NCBI GenBank assembly: GCA_946408145.1
Contig: CAMJQX010000019.1
Coordinates: forward strand, 1-14,158
Direction of reading: 5' to 3'
Length of the DNA: 14,158 nucleotides
Source: an uncultured Clostridia bacterium
Lineage (GTDB): Bacteria; Bacillota_A; Clostridia; Oscillospirales; Oscillospiraceae
Shown here: positions 8,030 to 14,158 of the stretch, piece by piece
How positions within the stretch are numbered: the stretch's first letter is position 1
How the letters are laid out: every line of letters begins with the position of its first letter
Made by a program: the position numbers and the translations under genes
The notes under the pieces: model-generated
The model's input: only the letters and a program-made list of their open reading frames with translations
Told to the model about the DNA's origin: nothing
Database searches by the model: none

Positions 8030-8067
8030 CAGCAAACGCGCCAGGATCGCTCCGGGCGCGTTTGCTG
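8030..8067 (-). terminator. Strong hairpin, probable end of the redox operon
   Basis: Perfect 13-bp inverted repeat (CAGCAAACGCGCC / GGCGCGTTTGCTG, 12-nt loop), 50 nt past the stop of the last operon gene. There is no U-run on the minus strand after it; the plus-strand flank (TTATCTGCTTATT) is more T-rich. It could therefore be an mRNA 3'-end stabiliser, a Rho-independent terminator with a poor tail, or the end of an unrecognised plus-strand RNA. Confidence 0.5.
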
Positions 8068-8117
8068 TTATCTGCTTATTCAGAAGTCCAATCAGTGATC
8101 GCGTATCTGTGCCGGAA

Positions 8118-9344
8118 TCAGTCCGTCGTAGGAAAGACACACAGCTCGATATCGCTGAGCGGGAAGCTGACGCAGGGGTGGATCCAGTTGAATTTGATAT
8201 CGCCCAGGCGCCGGCCGTCCGCTTCGGCGGGAATGTATACCTCTCCTTTTACCAGCCTCGAATGGCACCAGCCGCACTCGCCGCTTCTGCAGTGCGCGGG
8301 CGCCTTGATCCCGGCGCGTTCCATCGCCCAGAGCAGACTCTCCTCCGCTTTGCAGGGGATCACAGTCTTTTCGCCGCGGATATCGACGGTGAGAGAATAA
8401 GCCTTCCCGATCTGCTCCTTGGGATAATCCGGATTGTTGACGGCTCCCATATAGTCGCCCGACATCTCCATACGGTAGCGGCGCTTGGGCAGGCCAAGGC
8501 GCCTGCACTGCTCTTCGCCGAAGACGTACATGGCTTTGGGGCCGCACATGAATACGGAATAGGGGCCCACGGGGGCATATTTCTGGATCAGCTCCGCGGT
8601 GATGAAGCCGTGCTCATAGCCGGGCTTTTCCTCGTCGGAGAGGACGTGGACCACCCGTACCCGGCCGCTGCTCTGCGCGGCAAGGGTCTCGATCTCCTGC
8701 TTCAGGAGGATGCCGTCGGCCCTGCGGGAGCCGTAGAGGATGGTCATGTCGAAGTCCTCGATCCCATCCACGATGGCCTGCGCCATGGAGTAGAAAGGCG
8801 TGATGCCGGAGCCGCCGGCGATGGCGATCACATGCTTTGCGTCGCGCAGATCCTGATAGTAGAAGTCGCCGAGCGGACCGGAGATGTCGACGGCATCTCC
8901 CTCCTTCCAGTTGTCCAGGATGAAGGCGGAGGCATAGGCGGGAACGGTGCGCTTGACTGTCAGCGTATAGCTCGTGTTCTCCGTGCCGAGGGCATCCTTC
9001 GGGCCGGAGCGGATCGTATAGGGCTTATGGACCAGCGCGCCGTCGATGTTCAGCGCGACCGAGACATACTGGCTGGCACGGAAATAGGCCATTTCCGTCG
9101 TCCCCTTTTCCGCGTCCGGGATAAGGGTGAAGCTCTTGGCGTCACCGTGGTCGACGACTTTGGCGATCCGGCAGTGCTGCACCTCGGGATGCAGGCGCCT
9201 GGCGAGGATGTTCGCATTGTAGATGGATTTCGGCAGAGTCGTCGGCGCAGCCTCGATCATGGCGTTGCGGGTCTTGACCTCGCCCAGGAAGGGCAGCGGC
9301 GTCAGGCCCTTGAGCGCCTTCTTGTCATAGAAGTATTTCGCCAT
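8118..9344 (-). CDS. Ferredoxin-NAD(P) reductase-like flavoprotein with C-terminal [2Fe-2S] domain
   Basis: Moves electrons between NAD(P)H and one-electron carriers or a partner oxidoreductase, via FAD and a plant-type [2Fe-2S] cluster. The 408 residues comprise an N-terminal extension of about 55 residues with no motif I recognise, and an FAD-binding barrel with KPYTIRS (107-113), the counterpart of RxYS. An NAD(P)-binding domain follows with GGSGITPF (177-184) and CGP (267-269), then a ferredoxin domain whose ligands Cys352, Cys357, Cys360 and Cys391 follow C-x4-C-x2-C...C. The order matches reductase components of BenC/VanB-like or Hcr-like systems. The start has AAGGAGG 9 nt upstream, inside the previous gene's end, with a 1-nt gap after that stop codon, so translational coupling is likely. 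As last gene of the operon it is a natural electron partner for the CrtI-like protein encoded just before it; the direction of flow is not readable. Confidence 0.9.
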   Translation of the reverse strand: MAKYFYDKKALKGLTPLPFLGEVKTRNAMIEAAPTTLPKSIYNANILARRLHPEVQHCRIAKVVDHGDAKSFTLIPDAEKGTTEMAYFRASQYVSVALNIDGALVHKPYTIRSGPKDALGTENTSYTLTVKRTVPAYASAFILDNWKEGDAVDISGPLGDFYYQDLRDAKHVIAIAGGSGITPFYSMAQAIVDGIEDFDMTILYGSRRADGILLKQEIETLAAQSSGRVRVVHVLSDEEKPGYEHGFITAELIQKYAPVGPYSVFMCGPKAMYVFGEEQCRRLGLPKRRYRMEMSGDYMGAVNNPDYPKEQIGKAYSLTVDIRGEKTVIPCKAEESLLWAMERAGIKAPAHCRSGECGWCHSRLVKGEVYIPAEADGRRLGDIKFNWIHPCVSFPLSDIELCVFPTTD

Positions 9345-9345
9345 C

Positions 9346-10896
9346 TTATTTGCCCTCCTTCTTCATGTCCAGGAGCATGTAGCGCGCCTGCTCCGCGCCG
9401 GACAGATAGGCCTGGGAGTAGCCGTCCATCTGGGTGCCGTGGCCGCCGACGAAACGGAGGCCTTCCACGGTGTAGTCGTCCTTGTGGCCGGTCTGCACGC
9501 GCGGGAACATGCCGTCCCAGGTCGCAGGCTCATAGCCGTAGACGTCGCCGCGCGGCGTTCCGAGATAGCGCGCCCAGGTCGCCGGGGAGGCCACTACGAT
9601 CTCCTCAATGTGCCCCTGCAGCCTGCAGCCCGTGACCGCCTCGTAACGCTCCACGCACTCGCGGGCGATGCGGTCCTTGACCTTGAAATACTCCTCCTCG
9701 CTCACGTCGGCGAAGGGATCGCCGGTGTAGAACTTGGAAAACTGGATAAAGGCGCGGCCCTTGCCGGCAGCGTCGGGGATCGCGTTGGTGAGCACGGTGC
9801 AGGAGAAGTCCTTGTGCGTCTCGATGCTGTCGCAGGCGAGGTACTGCTGGTGGTTGTCCGGGTTGCTGCGCAGGAAGGTGTCATAGCCCTTGAGCCCCAG
9901 CTCCTCGGCGGAGGCGTCCAGACCGAGGCAGACGATGAAGGCCGCCTGCGCGATCTTCTGGGCGTTCATCAGCTTGAGATTGCGTTCGGGGATCTCGCTG
10001 TGCTCGACCATGCGGTCAAAGACCACGTGGGGCATGAGATTGGAGATGACCCATTCACACGGGATATAGGTCCCGTCGGCGAGCTCGACGCCGTGCACCT
10101 TTTTGTCACGGATGTCGATCTTTTTGACCTCGGTATTGTACCAGAGGTCGCCGCCGAGCTCCCGGATCCGGCTGTCAAATGCCATTGAGATCTCATGGCT
10201 GCGGCCCTTCGCGACCCAGGGAAGCTGCGTGAGGTACACATAGGTCATGAAGGCGTAGACGGCGAAGCTCATCTTCGTGGAATCGGCGGAGACGTAGGTC
10301 CAGTAGGACTCATAGATCCGCTTGGCCTTCTCCGGCACGCCGATGCGGTCAAGCATTTCCTCGGTCGTAACCGGCACGGTGCGCATCAGGTCGTAATACT
10401 TAAGCAGCATCTCGACCTTGGCGGGCGGTGAGGGCTCGTTGTCGTGGGCGGCCAGCCAGTCCACGCCGTCGCCGATCATCCTCGCCAGCTCCATGACCGT
10501 CGTCATGGACGCCCTGCTGCCCGGAACCTGCCGCTCCATCTCGTCGATGAAGGCCTCGACGCCGGCGGGCATGTACACGCGAAAGCCGTTTGGATCCGTG
10601 GCGATGGACGCGAAGGATTCGTTGACCGGGCACCAGTCCACGTCCAGCTTGTAATCGTCCTCGAGAAGTTTTCTCACCGCGCCCTTCGGACGGCCTGCCT
10701 TGCCGTCGCCCATCTGGCAGAGCTCGTGCAAGGTTGCCTCGAACTCATAGGCGCCGCGGCGGAAGCTCGTGGCGCAGCCGCCGGGCAGATTGTGCTTTTC
10801 CAGCACAAGCACTTTTTTCCCTGCCGTCGCCAGGTACGCCGCGGCCGAAAGTCCGCCGTTGCCCGCGCCGACAACAATGACATCGTATTTCTGCAT
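9346..10896 (-). CDS. CrtI/RetSat-like FAD-dependent oxidoreductase (phytoene desaturase superfamily, substrate unknown)
   Basis: A flavoenzyme of the phytoene desaturase, carotene isomerase and retinol saturase group (COG1233-type). It is 516 residues, normal for the family. It has the N-terminal dinucleotide motif VVGAGNGGLSAAAYLA (Gly10-x-Gly-x2-Gly15), Glu33 for the ribose, an LPGGCATSF loop, and the C-terminal FAD motif GLRFVGGHGTQMDGYSQA. Members desaturate, isomerise or saturate C=C bonds of isoprenoid-like molecules, but no carotenoid genes are near, so a carotenoid role is not supported. An in-frame ATG at 10977 would overlap the HypA gene by 68 nt and add 27 residues unlike the family; the start at 10896 has AAGGAGGAGG just upstream and opens directly into the FAD strand. 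It is third in the operon, 13 nt after the HypA gene and 1 nt before the reductase gene. Confidence 0.88.
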   Translation of the reverse strand: MQKYDVIVVGAGNGGLSAAAYLATAGKKVLVLEKHNLPGGCATSFRRGAYEFEATLHELCQMGDGKAGRPKGAVRKLLEDDYKLDVDWCPVNESFASIATDPNGFRVYMPAGVEAFIDEMERQVPGSRASMTTVMELARMIGDGVDWLAAHDNEPSPPAKVEMLLKYYDLMRTVPVTTEEMLDRIGVPEKAKRIYESYWTYVSADSTKMSFAVYAFMTYVYLTQLPWVAKGRSHEISMAFDSRIRELGGDLWYNTEVKKIDIRDKKVHGVELADGTYIPCEWVISNLMPHVVFDRMVEHSEIPERNLKLMNAQKIAQAAFIVCLGLDASAEELGLKGYDTFLRSNPDNHQQYLACDSIETHKDFSCTVLTNAIPDAAGKGRAFIQFSKFYTGDPFADVSEEEYFKVKDRIARECVERYEAVTGCRLQGHIEEIVVASPATWARYLGTPRGDVYGYEPATWDGMFPRVQTGHKDDYTVEGLRFVGGHGTQMDGYSQAYLSGAEQARYMLLDMKKEGK

Positions 10897-10900
10897 GTGA

Positions 10901-10910
10901 CCTCCTCCTT
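10901..10910 (-). promoter_or_regulatory. Ribosome binding site setting the CrtI-like start
   Basis: AAGGAGGAGG on the minus strand directly follows the HypA stop codon (sharing its last base) and lies 4-7 nt from the ATG at 10896. It excludes the longer in-frame start at 10977. Confidence 0.88.
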
Positions 10911-11260
10911 TATTTATCCATCGGTACAACGATTTCCCGTATGCTGAAGTCCTTCCCGCTGAGAACGGTCTTTTCAAAGCTGCCGCAGTTGGGGCAGAAG
11001 CCTTTGTTCTCGATCACGTTGAATATTTCGTCACAGTTCTCGCATTCGGCGAGGCCGGGGACCATGCAGATCGTCAGCTTCGCGTTTGCGAGGATGCTGT
11101 CTTTCGCCGCGACCGGATACAGCTCCTCCAGGTATTCGGGGATGATCAGCGAGAGCTCTCCGCAGTCCACGACGACCTCCCGGATATCGGAGACGTGGTT
11201 TTCCGCCGCAAAGTCCGAGACCGTCCTGACGAGCTGCCGGACGATACCGATCTCATGCAT
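10910..11260 (-). CDS. hypA: HypA/HybF-like nickel-zinc protein, no hydrogenase nearby
   Basis: HypA delivers nickel with HypB during [NiFe]-hydrogenase assembly and, in some bacteria, to urease. The 116 residues are the family's normal length. The N-terminus starts MHE, so the nickel ligand His2 and Glu3 are intact. The zinc site has two pairs, C73-x2-C76 (CENC) and C89-x2-C92 (CPNC), spaced as in HypA. The start follows the upstream stop by 1 nt, with GGAGG supplied by the end of that gene, which implies translational coupling. No hydrogenase subunit and no hypB-F gene is visible. The protein may serve a hydrogenase encoded elsewhere, handle metal for a product of this operon, or be a HypA-fold protein with another role. 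Family call secure; function open. Confidence 0.88.
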   Translation of the reverse strand: MHEIGIVRQLVRTVSDFAAENHVSDIREVVVDCGELSLIIPEYLEELYPVAAKDSILANAKLTICMVPGLAECENCDEIFNVIENKGFCPNCGSFEKTVLSGKDFSIREIVVPMDK

Positions 11261-11261
11261 C

Positions 11262-13934
11262 TCAGCCTCCGTATTTTCCGATATGCTTTTTCACCACATT
11301 GAGGCCGATCTTCGGAACGTTCTTCGCCACGCGGCCGAGCGTATGGAAGTACTCCTGATTGTCCGCGTCGTAGACCTTCTCCAGATGGATCGCGTCGAAC
11401 TTGCATTTGGTCGTGCAGATGCCGCAGCCGACGCACATGAAGGAATCCACCACCGCGGTCCCGCAGCCGAGGCAGCGGGCGCATTCTGTCTTGAGCTGTT
11501 CCTCGGTGAAGGTCCCGCGCAGATCGTTGAAGCTCGTTTTCGCCTCCGCGCCGGACGCGCCGGACGGGCGCTGCCGCGGAGCGCTGTCGAAGCCCTTTGC
11601 GCTGATCTGCGCCGTCGCCTTGTCGAAGGGCCGGTAGTCCCTGCGGTCACGGCCGAGAGTCTGCGTCTGTCCCGGGTGGACAAAGCGGTGGATGGAGACG
11701 GCGGCTTCCTTGCCGGCCGCGATCGCGTCGATGACGAACTGCGGTCCGGTGACCGCGTCGCCGCCGGCGAACACATCCGGCGTTCTCGTCTGAAAGCTGA
11801 CAGGATCGACCTCCACCGTGCCTTTTGCCCCGAGTTCGACGCCGATGCCGCCCATCTCGACCTTCTGCCCGGTGGAAGTGAGCACGGCCGTTACGGGAAC
11901 AGTCTCGTATTCTCCGCTCCCCTTGACACCGCGGCGGCCCTTTGCGTCGGGCTCCCCGAGCGCCATCTTCTCCAGCTTCAGGGCTGTGACATGCTCCTCG
12001 CCCATGATCTCCGCGGGCGCGGCCAGAAAACGGAATTCGACGCCCTCATCCTTCGCCTCCGCAACCTCATCCCTGTCGGCGGGCATCTCCGCCTCGCTGC
12101 GTCGGTAATACACCGTCACATGGGCACCGAGGCGCAGCGCGGCGCGCGCCACGTCCATGGCCACGTTGCCGCCGCCGATCACGGCGACTTCGCCGCCGAG
12201 CTCCGGCTTCTCGCCCTGGTTGACTCTGCGCAGGAAATCGACGCCGCTGCTCACGCCGGGCAGTTCCTCCCCGGGGATGCCGAGCTTCGCGCCGGCGGAA
12301 GCGCCGATGGCGAGATAGAAGGCCTGATAGCCCTCGCTCCGCAGCTGATCAAGCGTGAGATCCTTCCCGACTTCCACGCCCGTGCGGAAGCTGACGCCGA
12401 GCTCGCGCAGGACGTCGATCTCCGCGTTGATGACCTCCTTTTCCAGGCGGAAGGACGGAATGCCCAGCGTCAGCATGCCGCCGAGGACTTTTTCCTTTTC
12501 AAACACGGTGACGGGGTATCCCTTGACGGCGAGGTAGTAAGCGCAGCTCAGGCCGGCTGGGCCAGCTCCGATGACGGCGATCTTCTCCGGATAGGGCTTG
12601 CCGAGCTGGTTGAGCAATTTCGGCACATAGCGGGTCTCGGCGGAGAGCTCTCTCTCGGCGATGAACTTTTTGATCTCGTCGATGGCGACGGGCGCGTCCA
12701 TCTCGCCGCGGGTGCAGGCCTCCTCGCACTTCTTGTTGCAGATCCTGCCGCAGACGGCCGGGAACGGGATCTCCTTCTTGATGAGCTCCAGCGCTTCCGC
12801 GTAGCGGCCTTCCGAGGCCAGCTTGATATAGCCCTGCACCGGCACGTGGGCGGGGCAGGCCGCCTTGCAGGGTGCCGTGCCCTCGGGCATGACGTCGCTG
12901 CGATTGGTACGGAAGTCCGGGTTATAGCGCTTCCCGCTCCAGAGCGTGTTGCGCGCGGTCTCCGTCGGCCGCTCCTCATTGGCGGGACGGCTGCAGAGCT
13001 TCTGCCCGAGTTTGACCGCATTGAGCTGGCAGTTTTCCACGCACTGGCCGCAGGCGACGCATTTGTCCTTGTCGACGCGGGCGATGTAGTTGGTGCGGAT
13101 CGCGTCGGGCGTGCGGAAGTACTCCGCGATGCGCAGCGCGAAGCAGGAACAGCCGCAGCAGTTGCAGATGGCAGTCGTGTCGTCATAGCCGGGCGTGACG
13201 TTCAGCTCGTGCACGAGGCCGTTGTCCTCGGCGCGTTTGAGGATCTCATAGGCCTCCTCCTTGGAGATGAGGCGGTGCGCGCCGGTCTCTGAGTAGTTTT
13301 TCGCGTTGTCGTTGAGGTACATGCACATGTCCTCTTCGAGATGGCCGCAGCCCTCCCCCATGAGCCGCCGGGCGCGGCGGCAGGAGCAGGGGCCGACCGA
13401 GACGGCCCAGGCGTCCTCGATGAGCTTGTGCACCTCGTCGTAGCTCGCTTTGCGCGTGTTGTTTTCGATCGCGCTCTGCACCGGGATGACACGCATCAGG
13501 TTCATGCCCACATCCATAAAGGGCGCAAGCATCGACACGCGCTCGCGGGTGTAGCGCTCAAAGCATTCGCCGAGCACGGGATAGCGGTCGCACTGCTCCC
13601 GGTTTGACAGAATGCCCTCCATGATGCCGGGCACCCAGATGGGGTAATACCAGCAGAGCCTGCCCTCGACCGTGCGGCTGCGGATGACGCCGGCGGTCTT
13701 CAGTTTGTTGAGCTGTTCCCGCGTAAAATCGAGATCCTTCTTCGCGCGCCTCGCGATCTCCTCCGCCGTGCGGTTGGCCTCCAGACGCATGTGCATCATG
13801 ATCTGACACATGTCGTCGTCAACGATGGGCTCGAGGATCATGTATTCCGGATCGTTATACGTGATGCCGGTGTATGTCAGACTCTCCAGGCTGATTTTCG
13901 TTGCCAGCTTCAGGATGTTCGGTCTGTGTGCCAT
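11262..13934 (-). CDS. Multi-cluster Fe-S / GltD-like NAD(P)H oxidoreductase fusion
   Basis: An 890-residue flavo-iron-sulfur protein. Order: winged-helix-like segment (about 40-110); cysteine-rich region with PCSCRR (Cys183, Cys185) and CNCCGCSC (257-264), as in certain anaerobic 4Fe-4S proteins; one [4Fe-4S] ferredoxin motif (Cys292, 295, 298, 302); a GltD/DPYD-type Fe-S entry domain from Cys356 (PCKAACPAHVPVQGYI, then CGRICNKKCEEAC); FAD site GAGPAGL (near 453); NAD(P) site GGGNVAMD (near 586); closing FAD motif VFAGGDAVTGP; C-terminal ferredoxin region with CARCLGC (818-824) and CVGCGICTTKC (834-844). GltD-like modules serve glutamate synthase and NfnB-type bifurcating enzymes; no GltB or NfnA partner is seen. 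The ATG at 14021 is rejected: it lies upstream of the predicted promoter, whereas the ATG at 13934 has AAGGAGG 8 nt away. First gene of the four-gene operon. Confidence 0.88.
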   Translation of the reverse strand: MAHRPNILKLATKISLESLTYTGITYNDPEYMILEPIVDDDMCQIMMHMRLEANRTAEEIARRAKKDLDFTREQLNKLKTAGVIRSRTVEGRLCWYYPIWVPGIMEGILSNREQCDRYPVLGECFERYTRERVSMLAPFMDVGMNLMRVIPVQSAIENNTRKASYDEVHKLIEDAWAVSVGPCSCRRARRLMGEGCGHLEEDMCMYLNDNAKNYSETGAHRLISKEEAYEILKRAEDNGLVHELNVTPGYDDTTAICNCCGCSCFALRIAEYFRTPDAIRTNYIARVDKDKCVACGQCVENCQLNAVKLGQKLCSRPANEERPTETARNTLWSGKRYNPDFRTNRSDVMPEGTAPCKAACPAHVPVQGYIKLASEGRYAEALELIKKEIPFPAVCGRICNKKCEEACTRGEMDAPVAIDEIKKFIAERELSAETRYVPKLLNQLGKPYPEKIAVIGAGPAGLSCAYYLAVKGYPVTVFEKEKVLGGMLTLGIPSFRLEKEVINAEIDVLRELGVSFRTGVEVGKDLTLDQLRSEGYQAFYLAIGASAGAKLGIPGEELPGVSSGVDFLRRVNQGEKPELGGEVAVIGGGNVAMDVARAALRLGAHVTVYYRRSEAEMPADRDEVAEAKDEGVEFRFLAAPAEIMGEEHVTALKLEKMALGEPDAKGRRGVKGSGEYETVPVTAVLTSTGQKVEMGGIGVELGAKGTVEVDPVSFQTRTPDVFAGGDAVTGPQFVIDAIAAGKEAAVSIHRFVHPGQTQTLGRDRRDYRPFDKATAQISAKGFDSAPRQRPSGASGAEAKTSFNDLRGTFTEEQLKTECARCLGCGTAVVDSFMCVGCGICTTKCKFDAIHLEKVYDADNQEYFHTLGRVAKNVPKIGLNVVKKHIGKYGG

Positions 13935-13942
13935 AAACGATA

Positions 13943-13949
13943 CCTCCTT
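13943..13949 (-). promoter_or_regulatory. Ribosome binding site setting the Fe-S/GltD fusion start
   Basis: AAGGAGG on the minus strand, 8 nt from the ATG at 13934. The longer reading frame from 14021 has no such site and would begin inside or upstream of the predicted promoter. Confidence 0.9.
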
Positions 13950-13967
13950 TTTCCGTTTTTTCCGATT

Positions 13968-13983
13968 CAGGGCAGCAGCCCTG
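13968..13983. promoter_or_regulatory. Inverted repeat at the predicted transcription start of the redox operon
   Basis: CAGGGCAGCAGCCCTG: 6-bp arms around a 4-nt centre, 9 bp downstream of the -10 element, so it covers about +3 to +18. It could be an operator or a hairpin at the mRNA 5' end; there is no U-run, so it is not a terminator. Confidence 0.5.
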
Positions 13984-13992
13984 TATATCCAT

Positions 13993-14021
13993 ATTTTAGC
14001 ATAGCAGGATTCGTGATGCAA
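13993..14021 (-). promoter_or_regulatory. Predicted promoter of the four-gene redox operon
   Basis: On the minus strand, TTGCAT (14016-14021, weak), a 17-bp spacer and TAAAAT (13993-13998, 5/6). The poor -35 and the overlapping palindrome suggest a regulated promoter. Predicted start near 13986, leader of about 50 nt. Confidence 0.6.
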
Positions 14022-14034
14022 TCATTCTGATTGC
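14018..14034. promoter_or_regulatory. Candidate operator: 7-bp-arm palindrome over the -35 region
   Basis: GCAATCA-TTC-TGATTGC, perfect 7-bp arms around a 3-bp centre, overlapping the -35 by 4 bp. Size and position suit a dimeric helix-turn-helix repressor or activator (MarR-, TetR- or GntR-type sizes fit). The regulator is not in the window and its family cannot be told. Confidence 0.5.
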
Positions 14035-14158
14035 TCAAGAACATGCTTAATTTTCATTCCCTTGTACGCGTCAACGCAAACAGCTGCCGGCAGGCCCGTC
14101 CCGGACTGTAGGCAAAGTATGTTCCTGTCATTGCGAACCAGTGACCGATGTCTGCGTT
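14035..14158. other. Window edge, non-coding, possible truncated dispersed repeat
   Basis: No coding frame with support. From 14127 the sequence GTCATTGCGAACCAGTGACC resembles the start of short palindromic repeats that I recall between genes of gut Clostridia, which begin GTCATTGCGA and end with GGCAATC. Only the left part can be seen, so this is tentative. Confidence 0.3.

Larger units (their letters stand above)
7814..8117. other. Non-coding gap with several inverted repeats
   Basis: 304 bp without a credible gene. It holds the surface-protein promoter (7861-7889); a small hairpin GAAACG-GAAG-CGTTTC (7941-7956); the palindrome CGAAAGCTTTCG (7973-7984) flanked by ATCGGA and TCCGAT arms; an imperfect hairpin at 8004-8024 (AGCCAAAC / GTTCGGCT); and the strong hairpin at 8030-8067. 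Plus-strand reading frames here run on as antisense of the reductase gene and show no coding character. No RNA family was recognised. Confidence 0.6.

Noticed and set aside
7814..8117. Riboswitch or known small RNA in the gap
   Set aside because: No conserved core of a family I know was found, and the plus-strand side leads into antisense of a gene rather than into a regulated gene. Kept only as a finding about structure.
8109..9635. Plus-strand open frame of 508 codons opposite the reductase gene
   Set aside because: Spans the boundary of two real minus-strand genes and has no family features.
10897..10977. Longer start for the CrtI-like gene
   Set aside because: It would overlap the HypA gene, adds residues foreign to the family, and ignores the AAGGAGGAGG site just before 10896.
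10941..13292. Long plus-strand open frame (783 codons) opposite the HypA and Fe-S/GltD genes
   Set aside because: Antisense shadow of GC-rich genes: the product is a low-complexity Ala/Arg/Asp/His-rich string with no motifs, while the minus strand encodes clear domains with ribosome binding sites.
11262..13934. Glutamate synthase small subunit (gltD) as a straightforward annotation
   Set aside because: The GltD module is only the middle part; two Fe-S regions flank it and no large glutamate synthase subunit is adjacent, so the name would mislead.
13935..14021. Longer start for the Fe-S/GltD gene
   Set aside because: The extra 29 codons cover the predicted promoter and leader and have no ribosome binding site.

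Overview
The window is a GC-rich (roughly 60% by eye) stretch that looks like a chromosomal segment of a gut-type Clostridia species (Oscillospiraceae-like Firmicute). This rests on strong AAGGAGG ribosome binding sites, vegetative promoters with exact 17-bp spacers, a DegV protein, a surface protein with BspA-type leucine-rich and choline-binding-type repeats, and simple hairpin-plus-U terminators. The assignment is inference; no rRNA or other marker gene is present.

Layout: (1) 1-590, plus strand: the 3' part of galE, closed by a perfect bidirectional terminator at 606-637. Every other gene is on the minus strand. (2) 656-1504: a DegV-family fatty-acid-binding protein with its own promoter. 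(3) 1646-3492: a two-gene unit, a membrane-anchored calcineurin-like phosphoesterase followed by an rmlA-type sugar nucleotidylyltransferase, driven by a promoter at 3537-3565. (4) 3716-7813: one very large secreted modular protein (signal peptide, acidic linker, transglutaminase-like domain, degenerate thioredoxin-like domain, BspA-type leucine-rich repeats, three exact-period 76-residue repeats, twelve 20-residue cell-wall-binding repeats), with its own promoter and terminator. (5) 7814-8117: a non-coding gap rich in inverted repeats. (6) 8118-13934: a tightly packed four-gene redox operon. (7) 13935-14158: its promoter region with two palindromes, then a possible start of a dispersed repeat cut by the window edge.

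The operon in (6) is the most unusual part. Its first gene encodes an 890-residue fusion of a winged-helix-like and cysteine-rich Fe-S region, a ferredoxin domain, a GltD-like NAD(P)H:flavin module and a C-terminal ferredoxin domain. It is followed, with 1-, 13- and 1-nt gaps, by a HypA-like Ni/Zn protein, a CrtI/RetSat-like FAD oxidoreductase, and a ferredoxin-NAD(P) reductase-like protein carrying its own [2Fe-2S] domain. No hydrogenase or other hyp gene is visible. A reasonable reading is an electron-transfer chain from NAD(P)H through flavins and Fe-S clusters to a flavoenzyme acting on an unknown, probably unsaturated, organic substrate. The role of the HypA protein is unexplained. Function and substrate are inference; the domain assignments are read from motifs.

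Regions (1) and (3) share a sugar-nucleotide theme (UDP-galactose and dTDP-glucose) that would feed cell-surface polysaccharide. The large protein in (4) is predicted to sit on the same cell surface.
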